Source of the DNA: Streptomyces sp. R21
Lineage (GTDB): Bacteria > Actinomycetota > Actinomycetes > Streptomycetales > Streptomycetaceae
Direction: 5' to 3'
Assembly (NCBI RefSeq): GCF_041051975.1
Contig: NZ_CP163435.1
Span: 248,001 to 312,000, forward strand
DNA length: 64,000 nt
Shown: piece by piece, positions 53,892-63,799 of the stretch
How the letters are laid out: each line of letters begins with the position of its first letter
Position numbering within the stretch: the first letter of the stretch is position 1
Notes under the pieces: generated by a model
What the model saw: only the letters and a program-made list of their open reading frames with translations
What the model was told of the DNA's origin: nothing
Database searches by the model: none
Program-made: the position numbers and the translations under genes

Positions 53892-54902
53892 ATGGAATTT
53901 CGGATTCTTGGTCCGGTCCAGGTCTACGACGAGCGCAGCCGGGCGGCGGCCGTGCCCGCGGGCGCCAAGCAGCGCGCGCTGCTCGGCGCGCTCGTGGTGC
54001 GGGCGGGGCGGGTCGTTGCCGCGGAGCAGCTCGTCGACGAGCTGTGGGGCGCCTATCCGCCGGCGGGCGCCGCCAACGCGCTGCAGGCCCACATGACCCG
54101 GCTGCGGCGGCTGCTGCCGGCCCGGCCGCCCCGCGGCGGGCGGGGCGGGCAGGGAGTGGCTGGTGACCCGCCCGCTGGGCTATGTGCTGCGCCTGGACGG
54201 CGCCGTCAGCGACGCGGGGCGGTTTCGTGAACTGGCCGCGCGGGGGCGGGCGCTGGCCGCGGCGACCCCGGCCGGGCGGTCGGCGTGCTGCGCGCGTCGC
54301 TGGCGCTGTGGCGGGGGCCGGCGCTGCAGGGCAGCGGCCGGGGGGCGATCTGCTCGGCGGAGGCGCTGGTGCTGGAGGAGATGCGGCTCGCCGCGCTGGA
54401 GACGCTGTACGAGGCCTGTCTGCGGGCGGGCCTCAGCCACGAGATCACCGGCGAGCTGGAGGAGCTGACGGCCGCGCACCCGCTGCGGGAGCGTTTCTAC
54501 GAGCTGTCGATGACCGCGCTGCAGCGGTGCGGCCGCCGGGCGGAAGCGCTGGGCACCTACGACCGGGCGCGCCGCCGGCTGGTGCACGAGCTGGGCATCG
54601 AACCGGGCCCGGTGCTGCGCGCCCGCAGGGAGGTGATCCTGCACTCCCCGGACCCCCACCCCGGCCCGGTGGGGCCGCCGCCCGGCCGGCCCCCCGCCCC
54701 GCACGAGGAGCGGGCGCAGGCCGCGCCCGGGGCGGCGCCCGGGACGGCGGGGGACGCCGGCGGGCCGGCCGGTGCGGCGGGGGTGCACGCGCTGCGCGCG
54801 GAGATGGCGCTGCTGTACCGGCACGTGGAACAGCTCGCCCGCGCGCAGCAGGACCTGGCCGGAAGGGTCGAGACGCTGCTGCCCGGCACGGCCGGCGAGT
54901 GA
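53892..54902 (+). pseudogene. SARP-family regulator 2, two compensating frameshifts
   Basis: A SARP gene whose frame is broken twice. The start is MEFRILGPVQVYDERS, with LLGALVVRAGRVV and ALQAHMTRLRRLL. Between about 54125 and 54150 the frame moves by one (REWLVTRPLGYVLRLDG is read in the next frame), and near 54275 it returns (GVLRASLALWRGPALQG). The rest, including RERFYELSMTALQRCGRRAEAL, is normal to the TGA at 54902. One extra base and one missing base explain both. The stretch between the shifts covers about 48 codons. The gene is either inactive or the shifts are sequence errors in GC-rich tracts. Confidence 0.8.
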
Positions 54903-55248
54903 GGGCCGCCCGCAGGCCGGCCGCGCGCACGGCGGCCGGATGCGGGGAGGCAGCGGCACGCCGGCGCGGGCGCCGCCCGGGCAGGGCCGGAGGCGGTCAG
55001 CGGGGCCGGGGGCCGGCTGACAGGAGCCGAAGACCGTCCGACGGAGGTCAAGGGGGGCCGGGGGCCGGAGCCGAAGACCGTCCGACGGAGGTCAGGAGGC
55101 CGGAGCCGAAGACCGTCCGGCAGGAGCTGGAGGAGGTCGGCAGGGGCCGGGGGCCGTCCGGCGGGGGCCGGAGGCCGTCCGACGGAGGTCAGGCTCAGGC
55201 GCCGGAAGGCCGGCGCCGTCCGGCAGGGGGCCGGGGGTGGTGTCCGGG
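54903..55248. repeat. 28-base direct repeats between SARP genes
   Basis: A 28-base unit (GGAGCCGAAGACCGTCCG followed by ACGGAGGTCA) occurs whole at 55023-55050 and 55067-55094, and in part at 55102-55119 and again near 55165-55190. The repeats lie between convergent SARP 2 and SARP 3. They are too few and too close to be a CRISPR array. Confidence 0.75.
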
Positions 55249-56058
55249 TCAGGGGGCGACCAGGCGGGCGCCGCCGGGGGCGGCGGGCTCGGGGCGGGCC
55301 ATGAGGATGGAGCGCTGCAGGCGGCTGAGGGCCGCGGAGGGCTCCAGGCCCAGCTCGGCGACGAGCGTGGCGCGCAGCCGCTGGTAGACGCTGAGTGCCT
55401 CGCCGCGCCGTCCGGAGCGGTGCAGGGCCAGCATGAACTGCCCGTGCAGGCTCTCGTGCATCCGGTAGCGGTTGACCAGGACCGTCAGTTCCGCCAGCAG
55501 TTCGCGGTGGCGCCCCAGCCGCAGGTCGACCTCGATGCGCTGGTCGAGCGCGCACAGCCGGGCCTCCTCCAGCCGCCGCACCTCCATGTCGATCTGGCTG
55601 CCGGCGTGGACGTCGGTCAGCGCCGGGCCGGTCCACAGCGACAGCGCGTCCGCCAGGCGGCGTGCCGCGCCGGGGTAGTCCTCGGCGTCCATGGCCCGGT
55701 AGCCGGCGCCGGCGCGGCGTTCGAACTCCCGGAAGTCGGCGGTGCCGCCGCGGCTCTCCAGGCGGTAGCCGCCGGGCACCGTGGTGAGGATGTCCTTGGC
55801 GGTGCACCGCTCGCCGGCGTCGGCGGCCAGCGCCTCGGCGATCAGCTCGCGCAGCTGCAGCACGTAGGTCTGCAGGGTGGTGCGCGCGCTGCGCGGGGGG
55901 TTCTCGTCCCACAGCTCCTCGATCAGCCGGGCCACCGAGACCACCTGGTCGGCGTTGAGGGCGAGCAGGGCGAGGACCTGCCGCGGCTTGGGAGCCGTCG
56001 GCACGACCGGTACACCGTTCTCGCGCACCGACAGCGCGCCCAGCACTTCGATGTCCAC
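55249..56058 (-). CDS. SARP-family activator 3
   Basis: A 269-residue SARP. The DNA-binding domain runs from DIEVLGALSVRENG through KPRQVLALLALNADQVV and LQTYVLQLRELI, and the activation domain follows (MEVRRLEEARLCALDQRIEVDLRLG). The GTG at 56058 is chosen because GGGGGAG lies about 5 bases upstream. An ARE-like palindrome about 60-80 bases upstream suggests control by the butyrolactone receptors, as for AlpV in the kinamycin/alpomycin cluster. It is similar in sequence to SARP 1. Confidence 0.92.
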   Translation of the reverse strand: MDIEVLGALSVRENGVPVVPTAPKPRQVLALLALNADQVVSVARLIEELWDENPPRSARTTLQTYVLQLRELIAEALAADAGERCTAKDILTTVPGGYRLESRGGTADFREFERRAGAGYRAMDAEDYPGAARRLADALSLWTGPALTDVHAGSQIDMEVRRLEEARLCALDQRIEVDLRLGRHRELLAELTVLVNRYRMHESLHGQFMLALHRSGRRGEALSVYQRLRATLVAELGLEPSAALSRLQRSILMARPEPAAPGGARLVAP

Positions 56059-56392
56059 GTTCTCCCCCAATGGTCGGGCCGAGGCCGGTGCACTGCTTAC
56101 CGGACCGTTCCGATAAAAAACCAGCACAGTCGGTTTGTCAATGTGAACCGGCCATCCCGCTCCCGGCGGATCGATTTCCGGCCACCGGCCGTCGTGCGTC
56201 CTCCCAGCATCCCGGCCGGGTGCGGGAGAATCACGACGTCACGGGGCGTGGGTGCGGGAAAACATTCGGCCAGAAAGACGCGGGAGCCCCGGCGCGCACC
56301 GCGGGGTGCGCGCCGGGCTCCCGGAGGAACATAAGGGATGTTTTACGCAGAGCGCGTTTCGGGTCGGCGGGTAAAGCAGACCGTCTGGTTTT
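56059..56392. promoter_or_regulatory. SARP 3 promoter with ARE-like box, then terminator
   Basis: This 334-base region carries an ARE-like box at 56115-56140, with AAACC (56118-56122) and GGTTT (56132-56136) half-sites 9 bases apart. It also carries the terminator described separately. There is no gene. The carboxylase gene ends at its right side. Confidence 0.6.
56281..56323 (-). terminator. Terminator hairpin after carboxylase gene
   Basis: A 19-bp stem with one bulged C (56281-56300 against 56305-56323) lies about 70 bases past the carboxylase stop. Confidence 0.7.
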
Positions 56393-57985
<1,593 letters not shown>

Positions 57986-58135
57986 GCTGGGTCCCTCCCT
58001 CACGGCGCGACCGCACCGGCCCCCACGACCGGGAACAGGCAACCCGCCGGAAAACCGGAAAAACCGGTAAAGGGGTCGGCCGGGCGCGGCGCGCGCATGA
58101 AACAGCCATGACAGGCGTCATGGCGGGTGCCGGTC

Positions 58136-58333
58136 TTATTGCCAGTGGTACGGAGAGCGGTAGGCCGCGGCGGACCGCTCGGGCCGCCAGCGGGGACCCT
58201 CGGGCGCCCGCACCGGATCGTCCTCCTCGTCCCGGCCGGCCAGCGCCGAGAACAGCACGACCGCGAGTGCGGCCAGTTCCTCCTCGGTCGCCCGCCCGCG
58301 CTCGATGCGAAGCACGGCGTCGTCACTGCCCAT
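58136..58333 (-). CDS. Acyl-CoA carboxylase epsilon subunit
   Basis: A 65-residue protein. It contains IERGRATEEELAALAVVL and ends WRPERSAAAYRSPYHWQ; a basic/tryptophan-containing tail of this kind is typical of actinobacterial carboxylase epsilon subunits. It stabilises the beta subunit complex. The ATG at 58333 fits. It precedes the beta subunit gene by 150 bases on the same strand. Confidence 0.82.
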   Translation of the reverse strand: MGSDDAVLRIERGRATEEELAALAVVLFSALAGRDEEDDPVRAPEGPRWRPERSAAAYRSPYHWQ

Positions 58334-58787
58334 CCGGCCAGGCCCCCTTCGTCGGTCCTCGATGTCCGGCCACCGTCCGTCACCGTGCTCAAGAACCGCT
58401 CTCGGCCCGCTCGAAGAACGACCCACGACCACTACCGCCCGGCCCAGGAGCAGCCGGGCAGGAACAGGGCCGCAGGGCCCGGGAGGAGCGGGGCCGGGCA
58501 GGAACAGGGCCGCAGGGGCGCGAAGGCAGGGGCCGGGGACGGCCGGCCGGGTCCGGGCCCGGCGGCCACGACGGCGCGCCGGCGCAGGCCGGGCGGCGCG
58601 GCGGACGGCACGGTGAGCCGGGCAGCACGGCAGGCCGGGCAGCACGGTAGGCGGCGCGGCACGGTAGGCCGGGCAGCACAGTAGGCCGGGCAGCACAGTA
58701 GGCCGGGCAGCGCGGCGGGCAGCGGGCAGCGCGGCGGGCAGCGGGCAGCGCACCGTGCGGCTTGCGGGGCCGCCCGGCCGGGGCGGC
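58334..58787. repeat. Degenerate GCCGGGCAGCAC repeats between carboxylase and TetR genes
   Basis: The gap holds a degenerate tandem array (about 58610-58750) of units such as GCCGGGCAGCACAGTAG, and GCAGCGCGGCGGGCAGCGG units after it. Farther left are GGGCAGGAACAGGGCCGCAG repeats (about 58458-58520). No gene is credible in it. Confidence 0.65.
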
Positions 58788-59396
58788 TCAGCCGCCGGGT
58801 TCGACCCGGATCCGCTGGGGGGCGGCCGCCAGGCGCGGCAGGATGAACGCCCAGAAATGGGCCACCCGGTCCCGGGAGAGCCAGGCGCGGTCCCAGGTGC
58901 CCAGGACCTCGAGGCCCACGGTGGCCGCGACGATCGAGGCCGCCGCGTCCTGGGGCGAGACGTCGTCGGCCAGCTCCCCGGCCTCCTGGGCCCGGGCGAC
59001 GAGGTCGTGCACCCACACGCACCACCACTGCGGCACCCCCGCCCCGCTCTTGCGGGAGGGGTCGTTGCCCAGCTTGAAGCCGGCCCTGATCACCGGGTCG
59101 GCGGCGACCGAGGCCAGCAGCCGGCCGGTGGCGGTCACCAGCGACTGCAGCAGGGTGTCGGCGGAGGCCCGGCAGGCGGCCGCCATCTTCTCCACGGAAT
59201 CGGCGGCGACCTGCTCCACCTCCTTGGCCAGCGCCTCCTTGCTGGCGAAGTGGAAGTGCAGCGCCCCGGTGCTCACCCCGGCCCGTTTGCTGATCGCGGG
59301 CAGGGTGGCCAGCGCGTACCCGTCCTCGGCGAATATCTCGGCCGCTGCGACGACGAGGGCCTGACGCGTACGAGCCGCCCGCACCTGCTTGACCAT
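58788..59396 (-). CDS. TetR-family regulator, butyrolactone receptor-like (pseudo-receptor type)
   Basis: A 202-residue TetR regulator. The helix-turn-helix shows RTRQALVVAAAEIFAEDGY and STGALHFHFASKEALAKEV, of the ArpA/ScbR group. The ligand domain is all helical. The ATG at 59396 follows GGAGGAGAG. Two ARE-like palindromes lie upstream, so it is probably controlled by itself or its partner receptor. It may be the AlpW-type pseudo-receptor, which responds to the antibiotic rather than to butyrolactone, but this cannot be decided by eye. Confidence 0.85.
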   Translation of the reverse strand: MVKQVRAARTRQALVVAAAEIFAEDGYALATLPAISKRAGVSTGALHFHFASKEALAKEVEQVAADSVEKMAAACRASADTLLQSLVTATGRLLASVAADPVIRAGFKLGNDPSRKSGAGVPQWWCVWVHDLVARAQEAGELADDVSPQDAAASIVAATVGLEVLGTWDRAWLSRDRVAHFWAFILPRLAAAPQRIRVEPGG

Positions 59397-59481
59397 CACG
59401 CTCTCCTCCGGGGCCCGACGGGATGCGGAAAGGACCGATCCGCTTCCCCTCCGGGCCTGCAGCTTTCCGTTCCTCACCCTA

Positions 59482-59507
59482 GCAAACCGCATGATTGGTT
59501 GGTTTGC
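59482..59507. promoter_or_regulatory. ARE-like operator, TetR 1 promoter
   Basis: Perfect inverted repeat GCAAACC (59482-59488) and GGTTTGC (59501-59507) with a 12-base spacer, about 90 bases before the TetR 1 start. An internal ACC-N8-GGT also fits the ARE spacing. Confidence 0.6.
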
Positions 59508-59792
59508 CAGGGGCCGGACCGGCGGGCTCTGGCCCCGCCGTGCCGTCCCGCGGCCGGGCCGCCCTGCTCACAGCGGTGCACGCCGCACCCCGTGCGGGCG
59601 GATGACGGCGGGCCCGCCGCCGGAAGCGGCGGTTTCGGTCCCGTAGCGGGCGCGGCGGATCTCCATGGCCGCCCATGCTCCCCGGCCGGACTCGAGCGGC
59701 GGCCGAAGGCCGGGCCAGGCCCGCCCCGGTCCCGGCTTCGGTCCCGGCTTCGGTCCCGGTTTCGGTCCCGGTTCTGGTCCCCGTTTGCTCCC

Positions 59793-59820
59793 GGAGCAAA
59801 CCAGGCGTCGGGTTTGCTCC
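59793..59820. promoter_or_regulatory. ARE-like operator, perfect 10-bp arms
   Basis: GGAGCAAACC (59793-59802) and GGTTTGCTCC (59811-59820) form a perfect inverted repeat around an 8-base spacer. The ACC-N8-GGT geometry equals the butyrolactone receptor consensus. A third GTTTGCTCC copy lies just upstream at 59783-59791. Confidence 0.7.
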
Positions 59821-59864
59821 GGCGGTCCGGGAGGCGGCCGGGCGGGCGGGGCGCGGGGTCCCGC

Positions 59865-60530
59865 TCAGGCCTCGGCCGCCACCGGCGCCGCCTGCTGGCG
59901 GCGCGCGGCCTCCGCCACGACCCGCTCGCCCCGGTCGGCCGCGGTGTCGAGTCTGACCAGCGCGGCCGGGGTGGCGATGGCCGGCAGGATGTGGTTGAAC
60001 AGGACGGAGATGCGCCGGTCGAGGTCCGTCCAGTCGGCGTACGCCTCGGAGAGCATCTGGGTGCCCAGCCACGCCCCGAGGAAGCACTCCGCGGTCTCCT
60101 GCGGGACGACGTGCGGCAGCACCTCGCCGCGTTCCTTGGCCTCGGCGAGGTAGGCGGCCGACAGTTCGATCCAGGCCGGCCAGGCGCTGCCGAACAGGGC
60201 GCGGCCCTGCCGGTCGGCGGACAGCCGGATGCCGGCGACCAGCACCGGATCCCGCGGGATCCGGTGGGCCAGCACCATGCCGACGTCCACCCACTCCTGC
60301 AGCTTCAGCTCGCGCGCGATGAGGTGGTCGCTGGGGATCTGGGCCTCGATCACCCCGCGGGCCAGCGACTCCTTGGAGCCGAAGTGGAAGTACAGGGCGC
60401 CCTTGGTCACGCCGGCCCGCTCGAGGATCTCGGCGATGGTCGCCGCCGCGTATCCGCGCTCGGCGAACACCGCGGCGGCGGCCTCGATAACAGCGCGGCG
60501 GGTTCGTACTGCCCGTTCTTGCCGTGCCAT
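59865..60530 (-). CDS. TetR-family gamma-butyrolactone receptor (ScbR/ArpA/AlpZ-like)
   Basis: A 221-residue TetR regulator with the hallmark butyrolactone receptor N-terminus: ERAVRTRRAVIEAAAAVFAE and ERAGVTKGALYFHFGSKES. The ligand domain includes the tryptophan-containing IELSAAYLAEAKERGE region. It is predicted to repress the SARP and butyrolactone genes until butyrolactone binds. AAGGTGG precedes the ATG at 60530. An ARE-like box overlaps its own promoter, so it is probably autoregulated. Confidence 0.9.
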   Translation of the reverse strand: MARQERAVRTRRAVIEAAAAVFAERGYAAATIAEILERAGVTKGALYFHFGSKESLARGVIEAQIPSDHLIARELKLQEWVDVGMVLAHRIPRDPVLVAGIRLSADRQGRALFGSAWPAWIELSAAYLAEAKERGEVLPHVVPQETAECFLGAWLGTQMLSEAYADWTDLDRRISVLFNHILPAIATPAALVRLDTAADRGERVVAEAARRQQAAPVAAEA

Positions 60531-60550
60531 AGGGCCACCTTCGCACCAAA

Positions 60551-60577
60551 ACAAAACCGAACGTGAGGTACCTTACC
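60551..60577. promoter_or_regulatory. ARE-like operator, TetR 2 promoter
   Basis: ACC (60556-60558) and GGT (60567-60569) are 8 bases apart, inside AT-rich flanks (ACAAA on one side). The site lies just upstream of the TetR 2 ribosome-binding site. Confidence 0.6.
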
Positions 60578-60673
60578 CCATGGTGGGGTGATTGCCCCGG
60601 ACCGTGCGGGAGTGGGGCCGGTGCATCCCGGTGCATCCCCGGTGTGCCGGGGCGCGCCGCGGGGCGGGGGTGC

Positions 60674-61444
60674 TCACCAGGCGGTGCGCCCCCCGTCCAC
60701 GGCGAGGGTGGCGCCGGTGACGAAGCTGGCCCGGTCGCTGCACAGCCAGGCGGCCGTCTCGGCGACCTCCTCGGGATCGGCGGCCCGCTGCTGCGGCAGC
60801 GAGCGGTAGGCCTTCTCGCCGGCGTCGGGCGAGGTGGCGAACCACTCGTCGACCATCTCCGAGCGGGTCAGGCCCGGGGCGATGGCGTTGACGCGGATAT
60901 GGTGCGCGGCGTACTCCACGGCGGCGGCCTTGGTCAGGCCGATCACCGCGTGCTTGGAGGCGATGTAGGGGGCGGCCGCCGAGGAGGCGACCAGCCCGCC
61001 GACGCTGCTGGTGTTGACGATGGCGCCTCCCCCGCCGGCCAGCATGGCCGTGATCTCGTGGCGCATACAGTTCCACACCCCCCGCACGTTCGTCTCCATG
61101 ACCAGGTCGTACGCGGCGTCGTCGAGCAGGTGCAGGGGCCGTTTGGGCACGCCGGCGCCCGCGTTGTTGAACGCCGCGTCCAGCCGGCCGTGCCGCCCCA
61201 CGGCGTCCTGCACCGCGCGGCGGGCCTGCTCGGTGCAGCGCACGTCCGCGACGCTGTAGCTGGCCTCGGCGCCGGTGCGGCGCACCGCGCGGGCCAGCTC
61301 GCGCAGCCGGTCGGCGCGGCGGGCGGCGAGCACGACGGTGGCGCCGTGGCGCGCGAACACGGCGGCCGCGGCCGCCCCGATCCCGCTGCTGGCGCCGGTG
61401 ATCAGCACCACCTTCCCGGCCAGCGGGCCGGCCGGCGGGCTCAT
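60674..61444 (-). CDS. Short-chain dehydrogenase/reductase (butyrolactone biosynthesis)
   Basis: A 256-residue SDR. The cofactor motif TGASSGIGAAAA, NNAGAG, the catalytic YIASKHA with upstream NTSSVGG, and the C-terminal TGATLAVDGGR are all present. It overlaps the HAD-like gene by ATGA. SDRs beside AfsA homologues reduce the keto group of the butyrolactone or butenolide precursor (JadW2/BarS1 type). A role in polyketide tailoring is less likely given its position. Confidence 0.85.
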   Translation of the reverse strand: MSPPAGPLAGKVVLITGASSGIGAAAAAVFARHGATVVLAARRADRLRELARAVRRTGAEASYSVADVRCTEQARRAVQDAVGRHGRLDAAFNNAGAGVPKRPLHLLDDAAYDLVMETNVRGVWNCMRHEITAMLAGGGGAIVNTSSVGGLVASSAAAPYIASKHAVIGLTKAAAVEYAAHHIRVNAIAPGLTRSEMVDEWFATSPDAGEKAYRSLPQQRAADPEEVAETAAWLCSDRASFVTGATLAVDGGRTAW

Positions 61445-62139
61445 GAGGTGGCCGCCGCCCGCGCGCCGGCCTCCCGGTCCAGCAGCCGCAGCAGCGGCTC
61501 GTCGATCTCGTCCAGAGCGCTCACCAGGTGCGCCACCCCGGCCCGCTGCATCAGCCGGCGCTGGAAGCCGTGCGCGAAGTCGGTGGGACGGCCCACGAAG
61601 CAGACCCCCCGCGCGAGCGCCTGCTCGGCGCACCGGGCGACGTCGTCGATGAAGAGCACCTCGTGGTAGCCGAGCCGGAACACCTCCCGGGTGATCTCCT
61701 CCACGCCCGGGCGGAAGGCATCGGTGCACACGTAGCCCGGTTCGGTGAACCAGGACGCCCACGGGCCCAGGTGGCGTTCGAAGTGGGCCGCCTCCAGACC
61801 GCCGTAGCACACCAGGTCCAGGCCCAGCCGGCGCAGCCGGCGCAGCAGCTCCAGGGCCCCCTCCAGCAGCCGCACCGGGTGGCGGCGCACATAGCGCTCG
61901 CGCTCGGCGAAAAAGGCGCCCAGCAGCTCGCGCGCGCCTCCCGGGCGGCCCGCGGCGGCGGCGAAGGCGGCCGCCGCGGCATGCTGCGGCTGGGACAGCA
62001 GGGTGTACTCCAGCTCCGGGGTGTAGGCCAGGCCGTGCGCCGCGGCGAGGCGGTGCAGCACCGGACTGAAGGTGTCGCTCAGCAGCACGCCGTCGATGTT
62101 CACGGCGGCCAGACGCAAAGTGCCCAGCGGGGAAGTCAT
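61441..62139 (-). CDS. HAD-like hydrolase with substituted nucleophile
   Basis: A 232-residue HAD-superfamily protein. Motif I reads AAVNIDGVLLSDTF: the first aspartate, which is the phosphate-accepting nucleophile, is asparagine (AAC), while the second aspartate is kept. Motif IV is visible as VLFIDDVARCAEQA. Phosphatases of this type occur next to AfsA homologues and remove the phosphate of the butyrolactone precursor. With the nucleophile lost the usual mechanism should fail, so the protein may bind rather than cleave, or use another residue. AGGAG lies 9 bases before the ATG at 62139. Confidence 0.78.
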   Translation of the reverse strand: MTSPLGTLRLAAVNIDGVLLSDTFSPVLHRLAAAHGLAYTPELEYTLLSQPQHAAAAAFAAAAGRPGGARELLGAFFAERERYVRRHPVRLLEGALELLRRLRRLGLDLVCYGGLEAAHFERHLGPWASWFTEPGYVCTDAFRPGVEEITREVFRLGYHEVLFIDDVARCAEQALARGVCFVGRPTDFAHGFQRRLMQRAGVAHLVSALDEIDEPLLRLLDREAGARAAATS

Positions 62140-62173
62140 CACGCGGTACTCCTGTCGCGGTCCGAAACGGGGC

Positions 62174-62300
62174 TCAGGCAGCAGACTCAAACAGCAGACC
62201 CAGCCAGCAGACCCAGCCAGCAGCGGCCCAGGCAGCAGGCCCAGCCAGCAGGGGCCGGGCAGCGGGCTCAGGCAGCGGGCTCAGGCAGCGGGGGCCGGGC
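62174..62300. repeat. CAGCAG-rich degenerate repeat at P450 3' end
   Basis: Units of GCAGACCCAGCCAGCAG and GCAGCGGGCTCAG repeat degenerately across the gap and into the last codons of the P450 gene, where they encode a Pro/Ala/Glu tail. Confidence 0.6.
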
Positions 62301-63545
62301 AGCGGGGCCGGGCGGCGGGTTCAGCAGCGCCCACAGCTTTGTGTGGCCGCTGGAGATGAAGGACTCGAACAGGGCCGGCTCGCCGGCCTGCGCGGCCGGC
62401 GCCAGCTGCGGGAAGCGCCCGAACAGCGCCGGCAGCGCGATCGTCGCCTCGCTCATCGCCAGCGCACGGCCCAGGCAGTGATGGACGCCGTGCCCGAACG
62501 CGCCGTGCTCGCGGCGGGTGGGCCGGGTGGCGTCGAAGGCGTCCGCGGTGGGCCCGTGCACGGCCTCGTCGCGCCCCGCCGCCACCAGCGACAGCAGGAT
62601 CGCCTCGCCCGCGCGGATCGTAGTGCCGCCCACCTCGATGTCCTCCACGGCGAACCGCAGCGGGATGTTGGCCACCGGCGCCTCCCGGCGCAGCGTCTCG
62701 TCCACCACCGCCTCCCACGTGATGGCCCCCTCCCGCACCAGCCGGAGCTGGCCGGGATGGGCGAGCAGGGCGTGGATGGCATGGTCGAGAAGGTTGACGG
62801 TGGTCTCGTGCCCCGCACCGATGATCAGCAGCAGGGTGTCCACGAGCTCCTTCTCCGAAAGGCCCCGGCCCCGCCCGTCCCGCTCGGCGATCAGGGCACT
62901 GGTCAGATCCGCGCCGGGCGCCGCCCGCTTGCCCGCCACCAGCGCGTCCATCAGCCCGTACAGCTCCACCTGGTTGGCCCGCGCCGCCCGCGAACTGGTC
63001 GAGGTGGTGAACAGCACGTCCGTGACCCGGTGCAGGTCACGGGCCTGCGCCCCGTCCAGGCCGAGCATCTGCGACATCACCCGCAGCGGCAGCTCGGCGG
63101 CGAACTGCGCACGCAGGTCCACCGGCCGCCCCGCGGGCCACCGCGCCAGGCCCTCCAGCAGCTCGCCGGTGACCGCCCTGATCCGCGGGGCCAGATCCGC
63201 CACCCGGCGCGCGGTGAACGCCCCCGCCACCAGCCGGCGCAGCCGCCGGTGCTCGGGCCCGTACGCGGTGAGCATGCTGCGCACCGACACCCACATCGCC
63301 AGCGGCCAGCCCTCGTCCACCTCCCCGCTGATCCACGCCGGCCAGTGCCGGTAGGCGTCCTTGGACACCCGCGCATCGGCCATCACCTGCCGGATCAGAC
63401 CGATCCGGTTCACCGACCACGCCGGCACACCCCCCGGCAGCACCACCCGCACCACCCCCCCGAGCCGCCGCAGCCGGGCCGCCTCCCCGTGGAGGTCCCG
63501 GCCCAACGGATCGAGCACCACAGCACCGGTCGGATTCCGCACCAT
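62268..63545 (-). CDS. Cytochrome P450 (butyrolactone pathway candidate)
   Basis: A 425-residue bacterial class I P450. The I-helix motif LIIGAGHETTVN, the ExxR motif VVDETLRRE and the haem-binding loop FGHGVHHCLGRALA are intact. It lies divergently next to the AfsA-like gene; P450s in that position modify the butyrolactone or butenolide signal (SrrO type). It could also oxidise the polyketide. A proline/alanine-rich tail follows the haem domain. Confidence 0.88.
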   Translation of the reverse strand: MVRNPTGAVVLDPLGRDLHGEAARLRRLGGVVRVVLPGGVPAWSVNRIGLIRQVMADARVSKDAYRHWPAWISGEVDEGWPLAMWVSVRSMLTAYGPEHRRLRRLVAGAFTARRVADLAPRIRAVTGELLEGLARWPAGRPVDLRAQFAAELPLRVMSQMLGLDGAQARDLHRVTDVLFTTSTSSRAARANQVELYGLMDALVAGKRAAPGADLTSALIAERDGRGRGLSEKELVDTLLLIIGAGHETTVNLLDHAIHALLAHPGQLRLVREGAITWEAVVDETLRREAPVANIPLRFAVEDIEVGGTTIRAGEAILLSLVAAGRDEAVHGPTADAFDATRPTRREHGAFGHGVHHCLGRALAMSEATIALPALFGRFPQLAPAAQAGEPALFESFISSGHTKLWALLNPPPGPAARPPLPEPAA

Positions 63546-63799
63546 GCCTCCCAAGATCCACAAAACAAAACCGCCGGAGAAGTCTGTTTGATCCGCCGCC
63601 ACGCCCCGCCCACCGCGGCGACACCAGGCGCTTTTCCGCGCCCACCTGCCGGTAAACCCACACGAAACGGAATCTCCAGTTCGGGCGGCCCGCCGATACT
63701 TGACTGACCCTTTACCTTTGGGTCTCGTAAGAAAACCGGTAGGTCCGTATCTTACTAGTCGTCGTCGAACATAGCTTCCTTTTTCCCACGGGGGTCTCC
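63546..63799. promoter_or_regulatory. Divergent promoter, P450 / AfsA-like gene, with ARE-like box
   Basis: An AT-rich promoter region. At 63731-63756, AAAACCGGTAGGTCCGTATC has ACC (63735-63737) and CGT (63746-63748) at ARE spacing with one mismatch. It would let the receptor control butyrolactone synthesis. Confidence 0.6.

Larger units (their letters stand above)
59397..59864. promoter_or_regulatory. Promoter region of TetR 1 with repeats
   Basis: This 468-base gap between the two receptor genes contains two ARE-like boxes (listed separately) and a tandem TTCGGTCCCGGC-type 12-base repeat of about four copies at 59727-59775. No gene is evident. Confidence 0.6.

Noticed and set aside
55023..55190. 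Possible CRISPR array
   Set aside because: Only two whole and two partial 28-base units, with spacers of unequal and very short length that are themselves repeat-like. No cas genes nearby.
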